Positions 25,496-34,026 of a stretch of 49,511 nucleotides of DNA are shown here, in pieces; position 1 is the first letter of the stretch; each line of letters starts with the position of its first letter. A program made the translations under genes and the position numbers. Source of the DNA: UBA11889 sp046582115 (GTDB lineage Bacteria > Pseudomonadota > Gammaproteobacteria > Pseudomonadales > Azotimanducaceae); assembly GCA_046582115.1 (NCBI GenBank), contig JAYGFA010000073.1, forward strand, positions 1 through 49,511, in the 5' to 3' direction. Under the pieces are notes generated by a model, which saw only the letters and a list, made by a program, of their open reading frames with translations, made no database searches and was not told the origin of the DNA.

Positions 25496-25914
25496 GGTGT
25501 TTCCCTAACTTCGTAGTCGTGTGTGAAACGAACACCACCGCGCTGCATCATGATTGACGCAGAACAGTATTTTTGCGCACTAAGCTCGATTGCGCGATTT
25601 ACTTTTGTTGGGTTGAGACTGTGACCTGTGACGATGAAATGGACGTGGACGTCAGTAAACACTTTCGGCTCCTGATCCGCACGCAATGCCGAGATCTCGA
25701 CGATACAGTCCGTTATTTCTTGACGCCCTTTGCGGAGGATCTGCACGACGTCAAATGTAGTACAGCCGCCGAGTCCCATGAGTATAAGCTCCATCGGCCG
25801 TGGGCCAACGTTGTCTCCTCCGTGTTCGGCCGGTCCATCCATAGCGATGTTGTGACCGGTTTCGGAGGTAGCCGAAAACCGTACATCGCCGACCCATTGA
25901 ACCATCGCCTTCAT
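25492..25914 (-). CDS. OsmC family peroxidase-like protein (YhfA-like)
   Basis: A 140-residue OsmC-fold protein. The two conserved cysteines appear in MGLGGCTTFDVV near residue 53 and QKYCSASIMM near 116, and RPMELILMGLGG is the signature helix. The family includes thiol-dependent organic hydroperoxide reductases; the shorter YhfA branch, which this resembles, is uncharacterised. The stop overlaps the following VOC gene by 4 nt. The 108-nt gap upstream separates it from the crotonase gene and probably carries its own promoter, but no clear -10/-35 pair was found. Confidence 0.87.
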   Translation of the reverse strand: MKAMVQWVGDVRFSATSETGHNIAMDGPAEHGGDNVGPRPMELILMGLGGCTTFDVVQILRKGRQEITDCIVEISALRADQEPKVFTDVHVHFIVTGHSLNPTKVNRAIELSAQKYCSASIMMQRGGVRFTHDYEVRETP

Positions 25915-26022
25915 AACTGACCCGCCAATATTTTCGGCTATTTTCCGTAAAACCAGGATGAACTGCGACTATTGATAAGAGTTTTAGATTTTCGAACAGG
26001 ATGTCGCGTCGGATCGGGTGCC

Positions 26023-26670
26023 CTAAATCATGCGTTCAATAAACGGCGTCCGCAGAGCGATCTTGTTGGTCGCATACGCCGCGGTAGGTAGCTCTGCCAA
26101 ACGGACCGCCTCGGCTAGGGTGTCTTCGGTTAACGCATTCGGTTCCACCACCAAGTCGAGAAAACCTGCATCAACGGCACCAATCGGATCGTAAAGATGG
26201 GCTTGGATGATGGCGGCTGTTTGGTGGCGTTTAGATAGTCGATCGTCGGCGAGTGCTAGCGCGAACGGGGGCAAACCTGCGCCGATCGATGTTTCGTTAA
26301 GCCCGATTTTGAAATCACCGGCTGTTCCAATGCGAGAATCTGCCGCAAGGAGGATGAGTGCGCCTGCTGCGATAGCATGCCCGGTACAGCCGACCACGAG
26401 AGGTTGCTGGTGTGAGTAAATTGTTTTCAACATATTCCCGCCAGCCGCGACGAGAGTTTGCGCAGCCGCTCCTCCGTTTCCAACTACCGACAAATCGAAT
26501 CCACCGGAGAAACATCCGGATCGACCGAAAAGGGCGACCGCGGATGCTTCGTTGCGAGCCCGGTCGAGGGCGTCTGTCAGTTCTTCGATGAATGTGTGGT
26601 TAATGGCATTCGCCTTGCCGTCGTCCAAGCGAATGACGGCAACATCACCGTCTTTTTGATAATTGAGCAT
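26023..26670 (-). CDS. Enoyl-CoA hydratase/isomerase (crotonase) family protein
   Basis: A 215-residue crotonase, shorter than the usual 260. The oxyanion-hole block FSGGFDLSV near residue 55 and CTGHAIAAGALILL near 96 are clear, as is FKIGLNETSIGAG near 122 with one catalytic-type glutamate. The overall sequence resembles the small clade annotated as PRK06213 enoyl-CoA hydratases. It should act on an acyl-CoA in the cytoplasm; the chain length is unknown. ATG 26670 is the start that gives the family N-terminus. It begins 10 nt after trpC, so it is probably cotranscribed with trpGDC despite the unrelated function. Confidence 0.85.
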   Translation of the reverse strand: MLNYQKDGDVAVIRLDDGKANAINHTFIEELTDALDRARNEASAVALFGRSGCFSGGFDLSVVGNGGAAAQTLVAAGGNMLKTIYSHQQPLVVGCTGHAIAAGALILLAADSRIGTAGDFKIGLNETSIGAGLPPFALALADDRLSKRHQTAAIIQAHLYDPIGAVDAGFLDLVVEPNALTEDTLAEAVRLAELPTAAYATNKIALRTPFIERMI

Positions 26671-26680
26671 TGACGTAACC

Positions 26681-27460
26681 CTAAGAGAAAAGCGTTTTAA
26701 TTTGTTTGCCGGGATCTTCGGCCCGCATGAAAGCCTCGCCGACCAAGAATGCATCGACACCCGCGCGACGCAGGCGCTCAACATCGGAGCGCGTTTGAAT
26801 CCCGCTTTCGGTCACAACCTGTATGGTTTTGGGAATGCGGTCCAAAAGTTCAAGTGTAGTGTCGAGGTTGGTTTCGAAGGATTCAAGGTCGCGATTGTTG
26901 ATCCCAATCAAGCTCGGTTCGAGTGCGATCGCGGTATCCAATTCGGCGGCATTGTGGATTTCAATAAGAACATCCAACCCGATTGAGATTGCAGCTTCGT
27001 ATAGCTCACTCATAGTTCGCGGATCGAGCGCTGCGGCAATAAGCAGAACGCAATCCGCGCCGATCACCCTAGCTTCAAAGATCTGATATTGATCGACAAC
27101 GAAATCTTTTCTCAAGATGGGTAGAGGTACGGTGTCTCGAGCTTGGATGAGGTACTCGTCATCACCCTGAAAAAAATGCTGATCCGTCAATACTGACAGA
27201 CAGGTCGCTCCGCCTTCGTAGTAACTCGTGGCGATACCAGCCGGATCGAAGTTCTCACGGATCACTCCTTTGCTTGGCGAAGCTTTTTTGATTTCGGCGA
27301 CGACCGCAGGTGATTCGTTGGCCAGTGCCTGGGCGAATCCGCGAGTTGGCGCCGCGGATTCTGCAAATTCTCGAAGCATTTCTTGGGTTCGGCGTGCTTT
27401 ACGTTGCTCGACTTCGAGTCGTTTGTACTCGAGGATCCGCGAAAGGATGCTCGCTGTCAC
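26681..27460 (-). CDS. trpC: Indole-3-glycerol phosphate synthase
   Basis: A 259-residue TIM-barrel enzyme of tryptophan synthesis that closes CdRP to indole-3-glycerol phosphate. Visible are AEIKKASPSKGVI near residue 55 (catalytic Lys and Glu), LRKDFVVDQYQI near 115, LIGINNRDLESF near 180 and VTESGIQTRSDVERL near 212. It is monofunctional, with no fused TrpF. The start is GTG and overlaps the trpD stop by 4 nt (GTGA). Confidence 0.96.
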   Translation of the reverse strand: MTASILSRILEYKRLEVEQRKARRTQEMLREFAESAAPTRGFAQALANESPAVVAEIKKASPSKGVIRENFDPAGIATSYYEGGATCLSVLTDQHFFQGDDEYLIQARDTVPLPILRKDFVVDQYQIFEARVIGADCVLLIAAALDPRTMSELYEAAISIGLDVLIEIHNAAELDTAIALEPSLIGINNRDLESFETNLDTTLELLDRIPKTIQVVTESGIQTRSDVERLRRAGVDAFLVGEAFMRAEDPGKQIKTLFS

Positions 27461-28485
27461 GTGGTCTCCATTAGGCGCGAAACTCGAGTCAGTTCCACAA
27501 GTTTTTCCGCCGCCAGCCCGCTGGCGATGGAGTCTTCGGCCATTGCCACCCCGTTTGCGAGCGTGTCGGCAATCCCTGCCACATAAATGGCGGCACCAGC
27601 ATTCAACGCCACGATGTTGGCCGCGCCGCTGGTATCTTCGCCGCTGAGCGATCGCCGCACGAGTTCCAGACTGCTTTTAGGAGAATCGGCGTGCAGGTCG
27701 TCGACCGCTTGTGTCGCGATCCCAAAGTCCTCCGCTTCAATCGTGTAGCGCCGAATTTCACCCTCTTTAAGTTCAACGATGGTTGATGTGCCGGCGATGG
27801 AGAGTTCGTCGAGGCCGTTCGCGTGTACCACCATTACATGCGTTGACCCCAGTAACTGAGCAACTTCGGCGACGGGTTGTTGCCATTCCGGTGCAAACAC
27901 GCCAATGAGTTGGCGTTTGGCTCCGGCTGGGTTGGTGAGCGGCCCGAGCAAATTAAAAATAGTCCGCACCCGTAGCTCCTGCCGAACCGGTCCGGCATGT
28001 CGCATGGCCGAATGATGTGCCTGGGCAAAAAGAAAACCGACGCCTATCTCCTTAATACATCGAGCGATCTGCTCGGGCGTCAACGCGATGTTCACCCCGG
28101 CAGCTTCGAGCAGATCGGCGCTGCCGCTCTGGCTTGTCATGCCGCGGTTACCATGCTTGGCGACGTGACCTCCAGCACCGGCAACGACAAAAGCAGCGGC
28201 CGTCGAAATGTTGAAAAGCTTGGCGCCACCGGAACCGCCCGTACCACAGGTGTCCACTAGATTCGCTACATCGACTGAAACCTTGGTCGATACTTGGCGC
28301 ATGGCTTCAGCCGCCCCCGCAATTTCCTGAGGGCTTTCACCCCGGACGCGGAGTGCCATCAGAATCCCGCCAATTTGAGCAGGCGTGGCTTCGCCTGCCA
28401 TGATCGTGTCAAAAACGGCTTTGGTACTTGCTTGGCTGAGTTTGTTGCCTTCAACGATGTGAGTGAGCGCGTCGCTAAGTTCCAT
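27457..28485 (-). CDS. trpD: Anthranilate phosphoribosyltransferase
   Basis: A 342-residue enzyme that joins anthranilate to PRPP in tryptophan synthesis. The PRPP-binding DTCGTGGSG near residue 80, KHGNRGMTSQSGSADLLEA near 107, and AQAHHSAMRHAGPVR near 154 are diagnostic. ATG 28485 overlaps the trpG stop by 11 nt; the longer frame to 28581 lies within trpG and has no family similarity. It is not fused to TrpG, unlike enterics. Confidence 0.96.
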   Translation of the reverse strand: MELSDALTHIVEGNKLSQASTKAVFDTIMAGEATPAQIGGILMALRVRGESPQEIAGAAEAMRQVSTKVSVDVANLVDTCGTGGSGGAKLFNISTAAAFVVAGAGGHVAKHGNRGMTSQSGSADLLEAAGVNIALTPEQIARCIKEIGVGFLFAQAHHSAMRHAGPVRQELRVRTIFNLLGPLTNPAGAKRQLIGVFAPEWQQPVAEVAQLLGSTHVMVVHANGLDELSIAGTSTIVELKEGEIRRYTIEAEDFGIATQAVDDLHADSPKSSLELVRRSLSGEDTSGAANIVALNAGAAIYVAGIADTLANGVAMAEDSIASGLAAEKLVELTRVSRLMETT

Positions 28486-29068
28486 CGACGCCTTCCGTGA
28501 GAAAATTGTTGAGGAGTTGGTGTCCAGCCTGCGTTTTGATCGATTCGGGGTGAAATTGGACGCCTTCCACGTCGAATTCACGGTGGCGAAATGCCATCAC
28601 TTCATCGAACGTGCCGTCCTCCATTTCGGTCCACGCGGTAATTTCGAGACACTCGGGAATGGAACTTTCTGAAACGACTAACGAGTGGTAGCGCGTTACC
28701 TCGATCTGATCGGGTAGGTTTTGGAATACACCCCGGCCATTGTGGTGAATTTGGGAGAGCTTACCGTGCATCACCTGCCGCGCACGGACCACGTCACCGC
28801 CGTAGACCTGCCCGATGCTCTGATGCCCCAAACATATTCCGAGAATCGGGATCGATTGTCCAAATCGTTGGACCACGTCCATGGATATACCGGCTTCGTT
28901 GGGTGTACAGGGCCCTGGACTGATAACGATCTTCTCGGGGTTCAACTGGTCAATTTCGTCTAACGTGATCTCGTCATTTCGGTATACCTCGACGGTCGCG
29001 CCCAACTCACCCAAATATTGGACGATGTTATAGGTGAAAGAATCGTAATTATCGATCATTAGAATCAT
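28475..29068 (-). CDS. trpG: Anthranilate synthase glutamine amidotransferase subunit
   Basis: A 197-residue class-I amidotransferase that supplies ammonia to TrpE. It has IDNYDSFTYNIVQYLGELG at the N-terminus, nucleophile Cys in GICLGHQ near residue 80, and the catalytic His-Glu in VQFHPES near 172. The same subunit may also serve 4-amino-4-deoxychorismate synthase. An AAGGAG ribosome site precedes the ATG. It heads the trpGDC block, 5 kb from trpE. Confidence 0.95.
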   Translation of the reverse strand: MILMIDNYDSFTYNIVQYLGELGATVEVYRNDEITLDEIDQLNPEKIVISPGPCTPNEAGISMDVVQRFGQSIPILGICLGHQSIGQVYGGDVVRARQVMHGKLSQIHHNGRGVFQNLPDQIEVTRYHSLVVSESSIPECLEITAWTEMEDGTFDEVMAFRHREFDVEGVQFHPESIKTQAGHQLLNNFLTEGVDGT

Positions 29069-29131
29069 GACGCACTCCTTTCATCGACTCTGTTAGAGCC
29101 GTGAGGATGTGAACCCGATGCGTGTGGCGTC

Positions 29132-29159
29132 AGCATAGGGCGCATTTTAGTCGGAACAA
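29132..29159 (-). promoter_or_regulatory. Candidate sigma-70 promoter for trpGDC
   Basis: On the minus strand TTGTTC (29154-29159) and TATGCT (29132-29137) are spaced by 16 nt, about 65 nt before the trpG start. Neither hexamer is perfect. No tryptophan-rich leader peptide follows, so classical attenuation is not visible. Confidence 0.35.
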
Positions 29160-29206
29160 CATGGCTTTGAGCTATAGTCGATCGAAAGGTTTATTCGGGG
29201 AATGAA

Positions 29207-29683
29207 ATGGGTTTTGCGCTTTCGAACATGCAACTGACGAGTGAAGCATTTGTAACGGGCGGAACCATCCCGCCAAAGTACACTGGAGAAGGGACCGATG
29301 TCTCGCCACCTCTCGGGTGGAATGCTGTTCCTCAGGCGACCGCGTCCTTTGTCATCCTTTGCCACGATCCTGATGCGCCTCTGGTTACGAGCAATCAATA
29401 CGGGTTTGTCCACTGGGTGCTTTACAACATCCGCGGTTCGGTGGGTGGATTAGGCGAAGGCTCGAGCGACTACACGCCGGGAAAAAATGACTTCGGAAAC
29501 CACGCGTACGGTGGACCGATGCCGCCAGAAGGCCATGGCAACCATCATTACTTCTTTTGGCTGATGGCCTTGGATAGCGCCTTGGATTTGGAGCCGGGGT
29601 TGCGGATGGCTGAGTTATTGCCGCGCATTGAACCAAATGTAATCGCGATGAATCGGTTGGTGGGCGTGTATCGACGCGATTAG
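29207..29683 (+). CDS. PEBP/YbhB family phospholipid-binding-like protein
   Basis: A 158-residue protein of the Raf-kinase-inhibitor-like (YbhB/YbcL) family. The signature ILCHDPDAP near residue 50 and FVHWVLYNI near 67 form the anion-binding pocket; GKNDFGNHAYGGPMPPEGHG near 90 is also typical. No signal peptide is visible. The function in bacteria is not settled. It is divergent from trpG and is the only plus-strand gene in the interval between trpG and trpE. Confidence 0.9.
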   Translation: MGFALSNMQLTSEAFVTGGTIPPKYTGEGTDVSPPLGWNAVPQATASFVILCHDPDAPLVTSNQYGFVHWVLYNIRGSVGGLGEGSSDYTPGKNDFGNHAYGGPMPPEGHGNHHYFFWLMALDSALDLEPGLRMAELLPRIEPNVIAMNRLVGVYRRD

Positions 29684-29739
29684 AAACTAGCGCAAGACTG
29701 CGTCCGCCGGGGATCAGGTTGCGTCCAAAAGTCACAAAG

Positions 29740-29767
29740 GTGAATAGTCGCTGATTCACGGATTTTT
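29740..29767 (+). terminator. Candidate terminator after the PEBP gene
   Basis: A 6-bp stem GTGAAT/ATTCAC with an 8-nt loop is followed by GGATTTTT, ending in five T residues. It lies 57 nt after the PEBP stop, in the gap converging with the glycosyltransferase gene. The stem is short and A/T-containing, so strength is doubtful. Confidence 0.4.
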
Positions 29768-29798
29768 GACGAGTTGGATGTTCTCGACCTATGCATGG

Positions 29799-30818
29799 TT
29801 ATTCGATAAGTGCGTTGTAGGCGTCCAAGGTTTGGTCTCGACTACGCGCCAATGTCAGGTTTTTTTTGGCGTAATCAAACAACGGAGCGAACGATTGTTC
29901 GAGTCCGCTCACGTTCGAAAGCGCAGTCTTAAGTAACTGGCGAATTGCTTCGACGCTTTCGATCGCGCATAAATATTGTTTCGAAAGCACTTCATTGGGG
30001 ATAGGGACGTCGGTAGAAATGACGGGTGTATGCTCTAACAAAGCCTCGGCAAAAACATAAGAGAAGCCCTCGTTCCGAGAGGGGATTACCACGAGGTTGG
30101 CGGTGCTGATGTAATCAAGGGCAGAATCCCTGTGTCCAAGGAGAAACACGTGTTCATCGAGACCTCGTGCGGCGACAAGGGCTTCGAGACTTCCGCGTTC
30201 CGGTCCGTCACCGACTACAAATAAATAACCGAACTGTGGTTCCCAAGCCGAGATGAGCAGGTCGAAACCCTTTGCAGTTACCAGTCGACCGACCGCGGCC
30301 ACCACGGGTTTCTGGGTGTCTACAACGCGTTCGTACTCGGACGGTGTAGCAACCACGCGTTCAGAGTCCCAATCGACTCCATTGTAGATCGATATTTTGT
30401 TGGGGCAGGGCAACGAATCCCTGACCGTCTTGCTAACGCCGATGGCCAAATCGAAAGCTGATAAAAACGGCATGTGCTTCTTAATGTTATGCACGGTTGT
30501 AACGGTCTTTGCTCGAAGAAACGGTTTACAGAGCGCAATAATCGATCCCGCTTTACTGGCGTGTGCGTGGACGATATGCGGATTCGATCGGCGTACGGCG
30601 GTGGCGACTTTGATCAGATTTCCAGGATGTAGTCGCGATTTCGATAAATCGACACTGATGTGTTTCACGTCCGCGCGTAACCGGTCCGCGTACTTTGAGT
30701 GCGCGATAGTCGTGACATTGCAACGCGCCGTTAACGCGTTACTCATTTCAATGAAATGATTCTCAAGGCCGCCCTCTTCGTCGCCCGCCATGATCTGAAT
30801 AACACGAAGTTGAGCCAC
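29799..30818 (-). CDS. Glycosyltransferase family 4 protein
   Basis: A 339-residue GT-B fold retaining glycosyltransferase. The N-terminal IMAGDEEGGLENHFIEMSNAL is the acceptor-domain start, HAHASKAGS near residue 83 is the usual HxH-type block, GRLVTAKGFDLLISAW near 178 begins the donor domain, and RNEGFSYVFAEALLE near 250 carries the E-X7-E motif. Such enzymes build LPS core, O-antigen or capsule; the sugar is not evident. It starts 46 nt after the amidohydrolase gene on the same strand and is the last gene in the run beginning with rpe-gph-trpE. Confidence 0.85.
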   Translation of the reverse strand: MAQLRVIQIMAGDEEGGLENHFIEMSNALTARCNVTTIAHSKYADRLRADVKHISVDLSKSRLHPGNLIKVATAVRRSNPHIVHAHASKAGSIIALCKPFLRAKTVTTVHNIKKHMPFLSAFDLAIGVSKTVRDSLPCPNKISIYNGVDWDSERVVATPSEYERVVDTQKPVVAAVGRLVTAKGFDLLISAWEPQFGYLFVVGDGPERGSLEALVAARGLDEHVFLLGHRDSALDYISTANLVVIPSRNEGFSYVFAEALLEHTPVISTDVPIPNEVLSKQYLCAIESVEAIRQLLKTALSNVSGLEQSFAPLFDYAKKNLTLARSRDQTLDAYNALIE

Positions 30819-30864
30819 AATCTTAGCGTCTCGTCAGCGGTATCAACGCGCGGGCGTTCGTTGG

Positions 30865-32046
30865 CTATCCGTCTGGCGTTGATGACTGAAGACGCTGTTC
30901 CGCCAATTCCGCAAAAAATGTCGCTCCATAGACCGAGGCGTCATCGTTAAAGTCGTAACCGGGGTGGTGGACGGGGTGTCTTCCTTTGCCATCGCCATTA
31001 CCGATCAGGAGATAACAACCGGGCACCTGTTCGAGCATAAACGAGAAGTCTTCGGAGCCGGTTCCAGGCGGCAGATCAACATGAACGTTGTCTTTTCCCA
31101 CCAGTTCGGCACAAACAGTTGCTGCAAAAGCGGATTGCGTCTCGTCGTTTACCACCGGATGAAAAATATCGCGGAAGTCGAAGGCAACGGTAGCGCCGTA
31201 GCCCTTCGCAGTTGATTCGGCGAGAGCGCGCATCCGCTCTTGGATGTGGGACATCACAGAATTCGAGAATGTGCGAACTGTTCCCGATAGCTGTGCGCTT
31301 GCCGGAATGACGTTGTAAGCATCACCCGCATGAAATTGCGTAATGGAAACAACAGCAGCATCGCGTGGCCGAACGTTCCTCGAAACTACCGATTGGAGTG
31401 CATTAACGACCTGGGCTCCGACTACGACCGGATCGATACTGTTTTCTGGGTGAGCGCCATGCGCACCGACTCCGTCAATCCGAATATCGAAAAATGCACC
31501 GGCTGCTGCGACTATCCCCGCGGTCGCGGAAAATTGCCCAACGGGTAGCCCGGGGGCGTTGTGCATCGCAAAAATGCTGTCGCAAGGGAACTGTTCGAAC
31601 AGTCCATCCTCGATCATGGCACAAGCACCACCTATACCTTCTTCGGCGGGTTGAAAGATGAAGTTGACTTGACCGCGAAAGTTCTTGGTTTCCGCGAGGT
31701 AGCGCGCTGCGCCCAACAACATCGCGGTGTGACCGTCGTGACCACAGGCATGCATCTTTCCATCATGGATCGAACGATGCTCAAAGTCGTTGGACTCGTG
31801 TATCGGAAGAGCGTCCATGTCCGCGCGCAATCCAATCGTTTCGGGCTCATTGCCGACGCGTAAAACGCCGACCACGCCTGTTTTCCCTATTCCACGATAA
31901 ACGTCGATACCGAATGACTCGAGGCTAGCGGCAACAAAATCAGCAGTCCTCTGCTCCTCGAAGCCGAGTTCGGGGTGCGTGTGGATGTCGCGTCGCCAAG
32001 ATTTCATGTCGTTCGTATAGGTCGCGATGGTGTCTTTGATACTCAC
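30865..32046 (-). CDS. M20-family amidohydrolase (aminoacylase/hippuricase type)
   Basis: A 393-residue metallopeptidase-fold amidohydrolase. Conserved metal motifs are RRDIHTHPELGFEE near residue 20, LRADMDALPI near 73 and HACGHDGHTAML near 100; QPAEEGIGGACAMI near 132 holds the catalytic glutamates, and a C-terminal GTGSEDFSFM supplies further ligands. It should release amino acids from N-acyl conjugates in the cytoplasm. Its ATG overlaps the stop of the secreted hydrolase gene by 4 nt. The acyl acid it frees could feed the nearby acyl-CoA dehydrogenase, which is inference. Confidence 0.92.
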   Translation of the reverse strand: MSIKDTIATYTNDMKSWRRDIHTHPELGFEEQRTADFVAASLESFGIDVYRGIGKTGVVGVLRVGNEPETIGLRADMDALPIHESNDFEHRSIHDGKMHACGHDGHTAMLLGAARYLAETKNFRGQVNFIFQPAEEGIGGACAMIEDGLFEQFPCDSIFAMHNAPGLPVGQFSATAGIVAAAGAFFDIRIDGVGAHGAHPENSIDPVVVGAQVVNALQSVVSRNVRPRDAAVVSITQFHAGDAYNVIPASAQLSGTVRTFSNSVMSHIQERMRALAESTAKGYGATVAFDFRDIFHPVVNDETQSAFAATVCAELVGKDNVHVDLPPGTGSEDFSFMLEQVPGCYLLIGNGDGKGRHPVHHPGYDFNDDASVYGATFFAELAEQRLQSSTPDG

Positions 32047-32804
32047 GTGGGCTCTCTCGTCAAAATGTTTTCGGCAACCCAGCTGATGGACCAGTTTTGC
32101 CCGAGACGTCGGCCGCGGTAGGTTTTGGGTAGGCGCATGACGGCGCTCCCTGTAATGTCGACAATTTGTGGATCAGCTGGCCAATCTTTAAAGGCATTGT
32201 CGAGAGCTTGAATCGTACGCCACTGCGTCACTTTAATGGTTGGCGAGAGCGTGCCAGGAAGCTTGTTTTCGCAATCGTTTCCGGTGCCCGCGAGGGGTGC
32301 AGCGACAGCGTGTATTTGGGTCGGAATTTCGTTCGTCCAATGCTCGATGAAACCGATTTCCATCAACCCACCGTAGCTGTGACCAATTATTTTCACGCTC
32401 TCAATGTGCGGGTAGTCGGCGAGAGCGGATCCGAGCAAGCGTGCCATTTCGGTACCAGCGTTACTTGTACATTGAAACGTGTTCCAGCGGTAAAAGAACG
32501 ATGACGTATTGTCATCGTCCAGTGTCTGTAACGGGTAAACCCACTCGTATCCTTCGCTGCCGAATCCATGAACGCCGATAAGCAATTTGGTTGCTGTAGC
32601 AGCGTTCCGTTCCAAAGGGTGCAGTCCAAGATCGAGATTCATAAGACGGAGCCCGTATGCCTTTACTCCGGAACCAGCGTCGAGTTCGGCGAGCCACGGG
32701 TAGTCGTTTGCAGTACCGACGAATCCTGTGACGCAAACAACTGCAGCCAACCAACGACGAATGAGGACGATGGTTGCCTTAAGGTCGCGCTTAAAAGTGA
32801 TCAA
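32043..32804 (-). CDS. Predicted secreted alpha/beta-hydrolase
   Basis: A 253-residue protein with a signal-peptide-like N-terminus: basic start, hydrophobic WLAAVVCVTGFVG and probable cleavage after GTA near residue 32. An alpha/beta-hydrolase core follows, with LLIGVHGFGSEGYEW near residue 77 as the oxyanion strand-loop and nucleophile Ser in IIGHSYGGLMEI near 140. The family resembles lipase or PGAP1-like esterases; I cannot name it. The start is TTG, overlapping the dehydrogenase stop by 4 nt, and its own stop overlaps the M20 gene start, so three genes are chained. No other plausible start keeps the signal peptide. Confidence 0.7.
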   Translation of the reverse strand: MITFKRDLKATIVLIRRWLAAVVCVTGFVGTANDYPWLAELDAGSGVKAYGLRLMNLDLGLHPLERNAATATKLLIGVHGFGSEGYEWVYPLQTLDDDNTSSFFYRWNTFQCTSNAGTEMARLLGSALADYPHIESVKIIGHSYGGLMEIGFIEHWTNEIPTQIHAVAAPLAGTGNDCENKLPGTLSPTIKVTQWRTIQALDNAFKDWPADPQIVDITGSAVMRLPKTYRGRRLGQNWSISWVAENILTREPT

Positions 32805-33958
32805 TCGGGAAGCCCTAAAACACGCTTCGCGATGATATTGAGCTGCACTTCGTTGCTACCGCCTGCGATTGAGCGCGCTTTCCCGGCAAGCCACGATCGT
32901 GTTATTTCCCGTGTCCCAGCGGGGCCGGACTCCCAGCCAATCGCATTTGTGCCCAAGATGGATACTTGCATCTCCGAACGTTCCTTCGCGAGATTGGCTC
33001 CGTACAGCTTAAAAATGGAGGTCGCTGGTCCTGGTGTACTCCCTTGAGACTCTTCGACCGTTCTGCGTTGAGTCAATCGGAATGCGTGCGCGTTGATATG
33101 TTGCCTGGCGATTTTGGTTCGTACCGATTGATCACGTATTTTTCCATCGATTTCGCCAAGACACGCCTTGGCGAGTTCATCGAGCTGGACTCCTACTTCA
33201 CGGTTTGTTCCCGACGTGAGGGCCAGCATGCCCGCTCGCTCGTGCTGCAGTAATCGTTTAGCCACCGTCCAGCCTTTATTGAGGTCGCCAACTAAGTTGG
33301 TTTTTTGTGCAACCGCGTCGTCAAAAAAGGTCTCGCAGAACGGTGATGCGCCAGAAATGAGACGAATCGGCCGTACCGATACACCCGGTTGGTCCATGCT
33401 AAAAAGTACGAAACTAATACCGTCGTGCTTGGGTGCGTCCGGGTCCGTGCGAACTAAACAAAATATCCAGTCCGCAAATTGAGCTCCCGACGTCCATATT
33501 TTCTGACCATTGATGACGAAATGATCGCCATTGTCCTCGGCACGAGTATGTAGGGAAGCAAGGTCCGACCCCGCACCGGGTTCTGAATAGCCTTGGCACC
33601 ACCAGATTTCGCCTCGAGCGATGCGTGGAAGGTGCGCCAACTTTTGTTCTTCCGTACCAAATTCTAGAAGTGTGGGTCCGATCATGGAGGTGCCCATGCC
33701 GGCGACCGGCGTCCTCGCACCGAGCCGTCGCATCTCTTCAAGAAAGACGACATATTGATCTTTGGTGAATCCTGCCCCACCGTACTCGGGAGGCCAGGTG
33801 GGTACCGTTAATCCCTCACCAGCGGCACGTTCGATCCACGTTTGCTGATCGTCTGTCATGGAGACCTTTGTACCGCCTCCGGGAACTTCGCCGGGGCCGA
33901 GACAACTTTCGGGACAGTTTTCCTCGATCCAGCCGCTTATTTCCTGACGAAATGCCAT
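32801..33958 (-). CDS. Acyl-CoA dehydrogenase (short type)
   Basis: A 385-residue flavoenzyme of classical length. The flavin/substrate block is GYSEPGAGSDLASL near residue 120 with GQKIWTSGAQFADW near 150; the C-terminal AGGSNEVQLNIIAKRVLGLP has glycine where medium-chain enzymes carry the catalytic glutamate. A glutamate in LLQHERAGM near 245 occupies the place used by isovaleryl-CoA and long-chain dehydrogenases, so that may be the base. This suggests a branched or unusual acyl-CoA. ATG 33958 follows a GGGGGAAG ribosome site, better than the ATGs 21 nt upstream. It begins 68 nt after trpE and is coupled to the downstream hydrolase. Confidence 0.88.
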   Translation of the reverse strand: MAFRQEISGWIEENCPESCLGPGEVPGGGTKVSMTDDQQTWIERAAGEGLTVPTWPPEYGGAGFTKDQYVVFLEEMRRLGARTPVAGMGTSMIGPTLLEFGTEEQKLAHLPRIARGEIWWCQGYSEPGAGSDLASLHTRAEDNGDHFVINGQKIWTSGAQFADWIFCLVRTDPDAPKHDGISFVLFSMDQPGVSVRPIRLISGASPFCETFFDDAVAQKTNLVGDLNKGWTVAKRLLQHERAGMLALTSGTNREVGVQLDELAKACLGEIDGKIRDQSVRTKIARQHINAHAFRLTQRRTVEESQGSTPGPATSIFKLYGANLAKERSEMQVSILGTNAIGWESGPAGTREITRSWLAGKARSIAGGSNEVQLNIIAKRVLGLPD

Positions 33959-34026
33959 GGTCTTCCCCCGCTTCATCAAGAGAGTAGCGCAGGTTTTCGC
34001 TGAAACCTAGCCACAGCCGGTCGTTG

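Noticed and set aside
29069..29137. Possible trp leader peptide before trpG
   Set aside because: A 22-codon frame ending at the trpG start exists but has no Trp codons and no clear attenuator stems.
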